From assembly GCF_025370935.1 (NCBI RefSeq), contig NC_133501.1, positions 4,170,352-4,234,351 of the forward strand: a DNA stretch of 64,000 nt, read 5' to 3'. The number at the start of each line of letters is the position of its first letter. Within the stretch, counting starts at the first letter, position 1. The position numbers and the translations under genes were made by a program. Shown piece by piece: positions 42,560 through 53,900 of the stretch. The notes below the pieces were generated by a model, which was given only the letters and a program-made list of their open reading frames with translations, searched no databases and was not told the DNA's origin. The DNA is from Choristoneura fumiferana. Taxonomy: Eukaryota > Arthropoda > Insecta > Lepidoptera > Tortricidae.

Positions 42560-44220
42560 GATAGTAGGATAGGATTAGAAACCTTTATAAACCTTCATTA
42601 AATAGTGTAACTTAACACAAATAATTAATATCTACGAATAAATTAATTTGCAGAGCCAGCCATAATTATCGGTAGGTAAGGTTGGTTCAGTCTAATAATT
42701 AATTTTGTTGGTACAGCACTAAATTTCCAGAGACTAGACCGACCATAGACCAACTTCGGTGAAGAAAAAATTATCATGTCAATTTGACAAATATAAGGGA
42801 TTTTCGTCTTCCAATTAATTCTATAAAATAAACATATTTACACGATTATTTAATGATAAAATGGTTGTTAAAAACAGTGGTGAGGTCATTGAGATGTGAA
42901 TATGATCGGGATTGGCGTTCAAATGCAAGTAACTGCGGAGTAATCGTGAAAAATTGCTTTGTTTACACAATTGATTTTTTCCATTGAATAGTACTATAGT
43001 TCTTGATAGTAAAATTCCAGAAACCACGTGGAGACAACTTGCGCATTAAAAAATGTCAGACACGAGAGCAATATAGAATATTGTGATCACTGTTCACTGT
43101 TAAGGTTAATCGCCGCATAAAACACTATCAAAATTATACTTCAACTTGCCAAAGAAACAGAAATAGCAAAATTAGATATTGTCTACATCCGCCATGTTCG
43201 AATGCTACAAATCGAATCCAAGAGAGAACTCGTTAGTTGAGTGTACTCGATGAGTAATAAAATATCGTAAGTTTTGACAACTCTGACATTTTCGACACGT
43301 TTTTAACTAGTTGAATAATTAAACGTCGTCTCGATTTTTTTTTTGGCTGTCATCGTTCATCCACCATTACCTCTCATATTTCGTTTTCTAGATTTTTTTT
43401 ACCGTACAACGGCAAAAACTACTAGACACTGGCAAAATTGTCCTCCGATGGACAGAGCCATATTTTTTTAAAGAAACAACAAACGTAGTCTCGATACTAA
43501 CGCCATCTAGTGATATTTCGCCTGTCCACAAATTCTCATTATCGCCGCATTTCTTATGAGCTAGTGATCGTTTCCAGTGTTTTTGTAAGAATATAATTTT
43601 ATTGAAATGTGTGTTTATTTTTCTTTTCATGTTCTGTTATAATTGTCACTTCAATGCCACTGGTTACGTCAGTGAATGTTACAATTTGAATTTCAACAAT
43701 GACTAAACAAATCGATTTAGCCAAACAATTAATTACCAACAGGAGTTTGTCATGCATGAACTGAGCTGTCTTCGTATAATAGAGTTTATCGATTTAGAAA
43801 CCTACGTGTCATTAAATTTTCTCCCCTAAAATCTGATGATTGGATTCTGGTCCTTATTAATAAAAAAATGTATTTTTAAGACGAGTACCTTTGTATTCAA
43901 TAAATTTTAAACAATAGCTCATAGCAATAATGTGTTTTAGTCCACTTCTGGATTTGTTGATTCGGTCGTTTAATAGAAATACAAGTCTGTGTATGTTTTT
44001 GTGGTTCGACAACCGAACATCCATAGGCTGGGAAATTAGTTCATGAAACAAAGAAAATAGATGCTCTATTTTCTTTTTGAAGTCTAATCAGAAGATCATG
44101 AACTTTTGCAGATTTTTCAGGTTCAAATTTGAACTAAGAAGTTACTACAGTTATCTTATGATGATACCGTGTATTTTTTAAATGTTCTTAATAAGTTCTT
44201 AAGTAAGTACATACATGCGT
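42560..44220. other. Intergenic stretch, mostly unassigned
   Basis: Contains a fragment of the 35287 MITE (tctcgatactaacgccatct at 43491-43510). Otherwise AT-rich with no gene, RNA or clear element ends recognised. Confidence 0.4.
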
Positions 44221-44244
44221 TATTTATAATGATGCCTGTATGTA

Positions 44245-44364
44245 CAGTCGAGTTCATAAACTTGTGAGCAAAAATTTGATCAAAAATATCTGAACACGCT
44301 TCTACGCCGTTAACAATAGAGTCGTGTTCAGATATTTTTGCTCAGAAGTATAAGAACTCGACTG
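44245..44364. mobile_element. Intact TA-flanked palindromic MITE ('cagtcgagttc')
   Basis: cagtcgagttcataaacttg ... tataagaactcgactg, TA at 44243-44244 and 44365-44366. It is the uninterrupted form of 4722-4925 and of the split copy at 58965-59318. Confidence 0.85.
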
Positions 44365-44384
44365 TACTTAGAACTGTCAGACTT

Positions 44385-44625
44385 GTAGTTGTGCAGGTGT
44401 TCAAAAATATCTGAATATTGACGATATGGTTGTTTGATATTTTTGAGCACCTATACATTCGACTTGTAACTGTACAGGTGCTCAAAAATATTTGAACACC
44501 CTCTTACGTGGTTGTATAATATTTTTGAGCACCTTTATATCCGACTTACAAAAATATCTGAACACGCACTTATGCAATTGACGATACGGTCGTGTTTTGA
44601 TATTTTTGAGCACATATAGATACGA
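44385..44625. repeat. Three consecutive foldbacks of the same MITE family
   Basis: Units gcaggtgttcaaaaatatct ... gatatttttgagcacctata, then caggtgctcaaaaatatttg ... atatttttgagcaccttta, then acaaaaatatctgaacacgc ... gatatttttgagcacatata. Together with 44245-44364 they form a run of four hairpins. Confidence 0.7.
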
Positions 44626-45183
44626 TGTTTATTATGGAGCTACCTTCTTTAGGAAACTTGCTTGTTACTAAATGTGAAAATACCATGGGGCCAGTTTCAC
44701 CACTAATAAGTACCTAAGGACGTGGGCGACCGAGCTTCACTGGCTAAACCAGAACACGTTAATAAATGTGCAGGTTTCCCAACGATGCTGCGAGTGCAGC
44801 GGTATTTTACAGAATGTGGACGTCTCAGAATAGGTTAATGAAGTAAATAAATAATTAAGTGAATTATGGTGGTTTTATTTTATTCTTAAATACCTAAGTG
44901 AATTACAGACAGTCGAAGACAAATATCTTTACGCTTTACTACCTAGTCGCTGTTACTTCGTGTTTGAACTATTGTATAAAACTGTCAGAAGGCACTTGAA
45001 AGATATTTGACCCCGACTGTACATAATAATCGTGTTACCATGAAACAGGCATGTTAAACGTATGTTAACCTTTTCGACGCCAACGAGTCATACGCACCGC
45101 AGGTTCCACGCCAACGACCTATAAAAAATAACGACTTATACGACTTGCGTCCATTACTTTAATGCAAAAGCAATCTTCGTTCA

Positions 45184-45440
45184 ATGAGGGCTATCGCGTA
45201 TGAATTTGCCGCTAGAGGCGCTAGTGTAGCGTGAGGTCTCCGAAATGTCAAATCTCATAGTTTTTGGGTGAGCTACGCGGGTTTATTTATAATTAGAATA
45301 ATCTTGTGAATATTTTGCAATACCTGAAATTAATTATGGCAATTAGTTTTGTCTTTCGGAAACTTTTGTCCTCACTTTTTTTCCGAACAAAACGGGACTA
45401 CGCAACACTTGTTGCTCGATATTTTTATGGTACGGTATGT
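45184..45440 (-). repeat. MITE 'atgagggctatcg', truncated inverted copy 3
   Basis: Begins atgagggctatcgcgtatga and runs to gctcgatatttttatggtac. Inverted relative to copies 1 and 2 and lacking the other end. Confidence 0.8.
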
Positions 45441-45893
45441 ATGAAGTTGAGTTGTGCAAATAAGCAGATGTTAAAAATTAAAAAGTCTTTATTCATAAGA
45501 GGCACAGCCTTAAATCTAACAAAATACATTTCATAAACAAAACAATTATTACTTCGTCCATAAATCATAAATTCATGCAAAACAAAACGCTTAACTTGCT
45601 AACAAATTAAAGTATTCCCTGTTTTACAAAGATATAAAAGTATAGCAAAAGTATTGTATTGTAATACTCTTTATTGTACATAAAAACATGAAAATAACAA
45701 AACACAGGATAATAAAATGTACAAAGGCGACCTAATAACCCTAAAAAAGTAAAAGCAAGTTAAAAGTACGCTGATAAGCACAAACAAGTATCTCAAAGTT
45801 TGTCATTTGTGTTTTGTTTCTTTTCCTTTGTATAATAAAGAGTTTACATACATAACTAGACAGTTAACAACATTTTCATCTTTATCGCTATAT

Positions 45894-46028
45894 GTCACGT
45901 GACCAGATTTGACACTGGAATGTGACTGGAACTTGAAACGAGCGTCGAGCGATTTTATGTGGCCGCGTCTCAGGTGGGGCCACATGCAAGTCGCTCGACG
46001 CTCGGTCCGGCGTCAAATCTGGTCACGT
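45894..46028. repeat. Foldback MITE ('cacgtgaccagatttgac')
   Basis: tcacgtgaccagatttgaca and mirrored gtcaaatctggtcacgtggc; 135 bp. A half copy lies at 46373-46435. Confidence 0.75.
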
Positions 46029-46049
46029 GGCATACAGCGATAAAGCTGA

Positions 46050-46182
46050 AAACTAGAGATGTGCCGATTGTGACTTTGGCCGACTAGCCGATTAGTCGGT
46101 TGTAAAGAAGGCCGGATAGTCGGCGCATTTTGCTGACTATTCGCCGACTATGATAGTGGCCGGATAGTCGGCACATCTCTAA
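46050..46182. repeat. Short MITE ('tagagatgtgccga')
   Basis: Ends tagagatgtgccga and, mirrored, tagagatgtgccga (46166-46179). The interior repeats ccggatagtcggc and gccgactat. hAT-like ends, but no clear 8-bp duplication. Confidence 0.65.
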
Positions 46183-46847
46183 TAGATTTCAGTGAAAATG
46201 TTGAGCTTTATCACTGTAAAAAACACTTCTCGTTCAGAATGAGCATAAAATGTTATGTATAAGTTAATTAATGTAATTAATTTTAAAATTGCCACGCCCC
46301 AACAGGGCATCATTTTTTATATTTTTTTGTAAAAGGTGTTGCAATCAATAAACACTAAATACAGAATGAAGCCACGTGACCAGATTTATCGCTGCAAATG
46401 AGCGACGAGCGACTGCATGTGGCCGCACCTTTAGGCGATTAAAAAACTATGTCCACACAAGAGCGAAAAAGACGTCCATCGGCTCGGCCGACGCGAAACG
46501 TTTACCGACGGGAAGACGTCTTTTTCGCTCTTATTGCGTGGACATAAAGCGTTTTTTGGTCGGCTAAAGCCGATTCCGCGTCGGCAGATGTGGAGAAAGA
46601 GACCCTAATAGTACAACTGCGGCGGTGTGAGTGAGTAGGTGAATGTGTAAAAAAGTAAAGAAAGTATAGGAATCGGGGTTGGTACAGACGCGCGTGTAAA
46701 GGTGAGTCGACACGCCTGCCGTTCTACGTGGAGCGATCGGGCTACAAAGATTTTTTTTTAAAATTTAAATCAGCAGAATTTGTACTTAAAACAAATGAGA
46801 CTAGAATGCAGTATTTTTTTTAGTTTCCGCATACGAGGGGTTAATTG

Positions 46848-46915
46848 ACTCCTCTCACCCTGAGAGGACGCCTGCGCCCAGCAGTGGGACGTATTTAAGG
46901 CTGGGATGATGATAC
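46848..46915 (+). repeat. SINE family 2, 3' end only
   Basis: cctctcaccctgagaggacg cctgcgcccagcagtgggac ... ggctgggatgatg. Confidence 0.7.
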
Positions 46916-46931
46916 GATGTTGAATTGTTGT

Positions 46932-47104
46932 AGGGGCGTTCAAGTAATACGTAACACCAAAATTACCATTTTTATTTAAGTTTTTTAGCTTAGTGACGTA
47001 ACGCGTCTTTGAACCCCCCCTCCCGCCCCTGTAACGCATCGTAACGCTTTACAAGACCCCCGCTCCCCCCTAATTGCGTTACGTAACACTTTAACGCTCC
47101 CTGT
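46932..47104. repeat. Foldback ('ggggcgttcaagtaatacgtaac')
   Basis: Left ggggcgttcaagtaatacgt, right acgtaacactttaacgctcc, C-rich core gaaccccccctcccgcccct. Family of 3676-3960. Confidence 0.6.
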
Positions 47105-47836
47105 TGTATTAAACAATACAACAACGAGGTAAAAACCTTGTAATTTTCTCTCTGTGTACCTGTTTTCTGTATCGCTTACTATTTTTGGGTTACAATACGG
47201 TATTTGACTATTTTGTAAATGTTTTATAAATTAAAACTACACAATGCCCGTTATCGAATAGAAAATCAATTTTTAAGCTACCTATACAAATAACAAAGTT
47301 ATAAAGGTTTGAAATTCAAGATTAGACAGAGAAAGACATACTGGCATGTGACGTCACACGCCAGTACCGCCATACTTGATGCATAGAGAAAAGCGTTTGA
47401 GAAGGAGACAGGTATATAGATTTTTCAAAAAATCACTATAAATCCAATTTTCAACCGATTTAAATTGTCTCTTCGCTAAACACTATCTGTTTATCTATAT
47501 TTTCATAATAATATTAAGATATGGCAAAATCAGGAGTTGTCAAATACCGTATAGTCATTGTATTGTATTGATGATGTTGAATTATCTGATAATGTACCCG
47601 TTTTATGTAGCAACACAGTGTCACACACACATACTCAGCATTTAAAACAAACTTAAAAATTATAACGGCGAAGTACCAATACCTCTTACCTAAATGACCT
47701 ATGACATTCGACTGAGGACTTTAGCACCCCCAGCAAAACCTAAGTTGCATGTTAAAGATTTATCAGTTAGGAGGTAATGGTACTTCATCGTCAATATGTA
47801 GTGTGCAAGCAAAACCGCAGGCAAAGTGCAGGCAAG

Positions 47837-47905
47837 TCACGTGATCCGGCAAGCATCACCCTCTCCGGGTAGTTTCTGCTTGTTCGTCTGTGCGGAATCT
47901 TCTGC
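47837..47905 (-). CDS. Ulk3: ULK3 last coding exon (23 codons)
   Basis: On the minus strand: acceptor ttaattccag|GCA, then AEDSAQTNKQKLPGEGDACR IT and TGA. Phase 0 fits the donor of the preceding small exon exactly. Polar, charged C-terminus. Too short to be found by open-frame length; support is the acceptor, phase and stop. Confidence is moderate because no homologue is recalled for this tail. Confidence 0.6.
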   Translation of the reverse strand, partial: AEDSAQTNKQKLPGEGDACRIT

Positions 47906-50900
47906 CTGGAATTAAAAAAAAAGTTAAATTGGCTCACAGGAAATGGTCCTATAACTACCTAATACACCGTGAACCAGCTGCTTTAGCCAGGCTTAGTCTG
48001 TATTGTACAAAAAAAATGAAGTAAACATAGTTGACAAATTAAACTAATATATTAGCGGTATTCTTATATAAGATCCTGGGACCCGTCAGAAGACACGATG
48101 GCACCTGGATGATCCGCAAGAATGCAGAGATTGAGGAGCTGGTGGCCGAGCCTTATATAATCGGCGAACTTAAATCTCACAGGTTTCGGTGGCTCGGCCA
48201 CTTGGCCTGATGCTGTGGAGGCGGATCTGCGACAGCTTCAAGCCGGCAATTGGCGTTTCGGAGGCCAACACTCATTTTGGGTCACTGAGCCAAACTAGTT
48301 AGTTATTTATAGGCTACTTTTTATCCCGATATTCCCACGGGATAGGGATCAAATCTCGAAACAACAACCGCTGGGCTTAGAGTCATGAAATTTGACCATG
48401 ATTGTTTTTAATGTAACGTCAATGAAAACCACGTTAGCGCACATCAAAGCGTTCAAACGTTTGCGAAGCATGTCTGGCAGGTTGCGTCAATATGTTTTCA
48501 AAGCTTTGCAATTAGCCCCCTTATTCATAAAAAATCCTTAATTGAGGTTTGATCGGTCTGTTACTTAGCAGACTGATTAAGCTTGTTAGACGGTTGTCAA
48601 GAAGTATGATTCATAAACGCTTGCTAGCAGACTGCTAGTTGTTGAGCTGCTGATAGACGGATTAGACGCGTTATGTTGGCAATCTTGACAAATCGAAGAC
48701 AAAATGACCTCATCGATAATTTAAAAAAAAATATTGACAGCAGTGACAGCAAATTAGCAGAAAAAAAAGCGAGATGTTTGTTTTCCCGCCATTTCCGATC
48801 CGCATGTTTAGGTTTAAGTGCAAAAAGCCGTAATTATGTTAATCATCCTAATTTTGTTTTTTTCATATTTATTGTTTGTAAAGTAGCAGTAATTTTAGAG
48901 GATTTTTAAATACAAATTCCTGAAAATAAATTTCCTGTTTTTTTTAAATATTTGCGTAACTTCACCATTCACTAAAAATATCTTCGGTATGGTTTTTTGC
49001 TCTTGTCAAAGTCAGCTGTTCAAACTTGTGGCGGCCATTTTGTGACTTAGCAGGGAGATAAAGGAGGGTCTACGGTCCTCTAACTTTAGCAGAGCCTTGA
49101 TCGACTGATTAGCGCTAACAGACGTTTATGAATCACGTTTTTTAGCATCGGGCCTTCAAGGAGCCTTCAAGGAGGCTCTAACTTTTTATGAATAAGGGGG
49201 TAAGTCTTTAAAGAAGTGTGCAAATCTTTGAAGCTGTCTGGCGCCAGCATCAACATATTGAGTGCTTTTGCATGGGTGTTGTCTCACCACGCTGTCTGTG
49301 TCCAAGTAAGGCACGCCCTGTATCCCGAATAGCTTTTTGAGTCTCGACCTCACTGGACTGCGGGAGGCCTTGTCTTTGGTCTCTTTCGCGCGGCCAGGGC
49401 GCGGATCGGATGGAGTCTTCTGTTGGCATGAGAATTATCAATGACTTTTTGTTGGAAATATTTTACACTTTCGCTGAACAATACAATACAAATATTATTT
49501 TCACTTCTCATGCTCGTAAAGTTCGTGCTTATGCTGGATCTAGGCGACATAAAACGACTTTTTATGCTCTAGTGCATAAAGTAAAATCTTCGTCTAAGAC
49601 AAAGGTAATCAGTGTCAACAGCCACAAACAAAAAAGTTTCTAGATATTTTTTTAATAATTTTTAATTTATATAAAACAAAAAAAATATAATTATATAATA
49701 ATGCATGAACAATAAAAGGTACTTATAGGTACCTATAGTAAGTGAACATTGCTTCCACTGCTTGCACTGGCATTGAAGTGAAAAGCAGAGTGTAAAACTC
49801 GAGCATTAAACCCATTTTCCCCTCGACGTGTCTATCCACCCTCGGCCATCGGGTCGGGTGGCTACATGCACGTCTCGGGTAAAATGGCTTATTTTGTGCT
49901 CTTGTTGTACAATCTACTATTACACACACAGCACAAAACATTTATATGGACAAAATGCAGGGTAGACAATAGGCGATTTTATCTCTTCCTGACAACCATT
50001 TGCTGAACGTTGTAGTAAAAATATATATACAGTGTTAAAAAATAAGTCGGGCCCTGGAGGGAAACTAGCTTAAGGGGACCCCATGCCCCAATGACCTTCG
50101 ATCTGAATTCTCTAACAAACATTTGGTACAGTCAAGGGCAAAGATATCGACACGGCCAAAGTTACAAAAATATGTATACACGACTTTATGCACTTGACAT
50201 TAAGGCCGTGTATACATATTTTTGCAACTTTGGCCGTGTCGATATCTTTGCCCTTGACTGTACCATTAAAAATAAATATGATCGTAAAATCTAACAATAA
50301 CTTTAATTTATTATCAATTTGCTGAACTTAAATAATTATTTAAGTGACAAATTGTTCGAAATGAACAGTAAGTACTAGGTAATGTTAATTAAAGAACTCG
50401 TGTACTAAATAGGTATTCTTCATGGATATCTTGTACGACAGACGAGAGTAAGACCAAATGTTATAACGAGTGTTTGTTTTTTTAATTTAAGTTTGTTCGA
50501 GTCCCGGGCGAGGCAAGCGAGTTATAATAAATTATTTTTATTGTTATTTATTTTACTACACCTGTACGCCTAAAGCTCTTTTATGCTGTGGCGACGGCTT
50601 ACCTCAGCGGGCGCTCCGTCGCACGCGCAGCCGCCCGCGGAGCCGTGTGCGCACGCGCACGCCGCACTAGCCGGGGTCTCCACGACCCCTGATGTACCTG
50701 CAGATAGTTTATTCAAATAATCAACAAAAACAACCGGTCAAGTGCGAGTCGGACTCGCGCACGAAGGGTTCCGTACCATTATCTATACAACATTAGACAA
50801 TTTAGACATTAGCAAAAAAAAACAAGTTTGTTGTATGGGAGCCCCCCCTTAAATATGTATTTTAATTTTATTATTTATTTTTAAAATGATTATACAAGTA

Positions 50901-53900
50901 AAGATTCTGTGAATATTTCAAACGTCCACCTGTTGCCGTTATTAATATCAAGCAAAAGGCATATCAATCACGCTTGTTGTATGCATTTATTGTATTGATT
51001 GTACTGTGGGGACTGTAACTAGGTGAGAGCTTAGGTACTGGGGATCAACGCGCGTGACTTTAAACTTAGTTCAAAATAAACAACTTCTTCAATCATTTGG
51101 ATTTATTTCAGAGCTTAAAAATACATTTACATAGCATAGCACCAGCCACTCAGGCTATCGGGAGCAATCTGCGCTCCGGCATGTATACCGCTGTCAATCT
51201 GTTTTTAAAGTTATATTCTAGAAACACAATATACACAACTACTCACAACTAGGTTAGTCTAACCTGCCAGGTGGTCAGTTGCACAGGCAATGTCACGCGT
51301 CTTTCGTAGCTAGGATAATTTTTTACTGAAAAGGCGCCGTACCTTTTTTGTTACGGGGTTTTTTTGGGCGGCGAAGTCCCATCCTTGATTTGAAAATTTT
51401 GAAATATATAAACCTATTTATGATTGTAATAACATAGACTAGAGTTTTATGAAAAGGATGTGACTAGTCTTTAGCAAAGACCCTTTTCTGTCTGTAATGT
51501 CCCCGTCAGGTAGGGCCGTAGATAAGGTCCCCACCTCTGTGAGGAAGGAGGGATATGTAGGAACTAGGCTGTATTCCGCTGGCAGGTGGTAAAACTGACC
51601 ACCTGGCAGGTTAGACTAACCTAGTTGTGAGTAGTTGTGTATATTGTGTTTCTAGAATATAACTTTAAAACAGATTGACAGCGGTATACATGCCGGAGCG
51701 CAGATTGCTCCCGATAGCCTGAGTGGCTGGTGCTATGCTATGTAAATGTATTTTTAAGCTCTGAAATAAATCCAAATGATTGAAGAAGTTGTTTATTTTG
51801 AACTAAGTTTAAAGTCACGCGCGTTGATCCCCAGTACCTAAGCTCTCACCTAGTTACAGTCCCCACAGTACCTACTAATAGTCTAAATTTAATTAATTAA
51901 TTAATTTGTGACATTAATATCATTTTGCTTATTGACTTAGAATTGTAGGTATTTAATTTGAACCTATGTTTCTTGAAATAAATGAATTATTATTGAAAAT
52001 ACAAACTGAAATATAGATGCACAGAAAAACCAGAAAAATAAGACCAGCACTGGGAATCGAACCCAGGTCCTCGGCATTCCGTGCCGCGTGCTATACCGCT
52101 ACACCACTGCTGGACAACGGTACAGACACGAATTTCCCCTTCTAAATTCGAGTTCGATTCCCAGTGCTGGTCTTATTTTTCTGGTTTTTCTGTGCATCTA
52201 TATTTCAGTTTGTATTTTCAATTTAGGTTTTTACGGGATGACCGTAAAAGTAAAAATTTGGAATTGAAATAAAAAATACAAAAAGGTTCCAAAAAAACAA
52301 TCTTAATTATTATTATTATTTTCTTTATTTCTTTTTCATTCTTAGCATTAGGTTTTTATAACAGTTATAAAAAGTAAAATACAGAAAAGTACATACAATA
52401 TAAAAAATATTATAAAAACCTAACCTAGTTTGCCGCCGGTAACGGGGTAGGGCCCAAGCTACCGGTGGTCAGGGCCGCAGAGTGAGGAACCTCCGGACGA
52501 TGCGTGCCGTGTCCAGAAGTACCGCCTTCTGTATCTGGCCCTTGATCCAGCCATCTAGCGAGAGTCTCTTGAGATGTGTCTGTCTCTCTCTCTTTATTAT
52601 TATTATTATGAGAGACCCCCTTTAATATTTATTTTATTCCGTTTTTAGATATTTAATAAAGGTATCGTAAGTGATAGCCTAATTATTCACGTATTCCGAT
52701 TACAACACACAGACAGACATGGCAAGACAGACGGACATCTGTTTTTTGTATTTGTTGTTATAGCGGCGATAGTAATACATAATCTGTGATAATTTCAAGT
52801 ATTTAACTATTACGACTCAAGAGATAGAGCACTGTGACAGACGGACGGACGGACAGACAGACACGAGAGGCTCAGTAATAGGTTTCCATTGGCACCCTTT
52901 GGGTACGGAACGGAGTTTTGGTTAAAATAAAATGTAACGAAAAAAAAAACAATAACGAATTTCCATTTCTCATACAACATACAAAACTTAAAATTAATGT
53001 GATTTTACTCTGTTACATTGAATATGAACGAAAACTAATTATAAAGTTTTTTAGTTTCAGTGTGTCGTTTGTAAATTAGAACGAAACTACTTTTGTACTG
53101 GCGACTCTTAAGAAATGTCTAAAAATTTTCAAAATTGGCGTGGCGTACTTCATGTATGTCTTTACAGTAGTTTATGCGTGAAAAATCTTACCGAAATCAT
53201 AGCTGTTGCCGCCTTCCTCCTTGCCGCAGCAATTGTACTGCCTCCTGGGGGGAGGCGCAACCGTCCCCACGGCAGGTGGCGTTGCGGGGGAACGTAGTAG
53301 CTGCTTTATCTCTTCTGCCCGCTCCATGTACCTATAACATAATAATGGTTAGGTATCAATAACAGTACTATAGACAAATATCATGGGACACTTGACACCA
53401 ATTGACCTAGTCCCAAACTAAGCAAAGCTTGTACTATGGATACTAGGCAACGCATAAGCAGATAGATAAATAGATACTTAAATACATACACACTTTCCTT
53501 TGCCTGCCTGTAACTCCGTATGATTGTCCCTGCCACTCATTGCAATTCAGCATACCCTAAGAGTTGGTGCATCGCTGCAGAGGAGTGACTGGCAAACAAT
53601 CTAGCACTGGACCACAGCTGACACCACCTAATTTAGAGGGTAGCTCCGTACGGCTACAACTCTCACGGCTCAGGCGGCTCCTTTACGCCCCAGTCTTGAC
53701 ACTTCGCCCTGACGGCCTTAACTTCCGGAGCTCTGCACATCCTTCCTGGCTCGTCCAAGACCCTGATCGTTCCGGCGTGGAACACTGTCCAGGCTGCTCG
53801 TCCTGCCGCCCGAAGGCCCCTTTTGACCTCGGCGCCGACGACCACTCAGCTGGACCAGGCCCCCTGCTGTGGCCAGTAGCCCTCTTCGCTCCGGGTTCTT

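Noticed and set aside
48673..48909. 78-codon frame MLAILTNRRQNDL...
   Set aside because: It lies inside a MITE whose other copy (30965-31610) does not keep the frame.
49250..49441. 63-codon minus frame with mixed composition, considered as an extra ULK3 exon
   Set aside because: No splice sites of the right phase, and the phase chain of ULK3 is complete without it; probably transposon debris.
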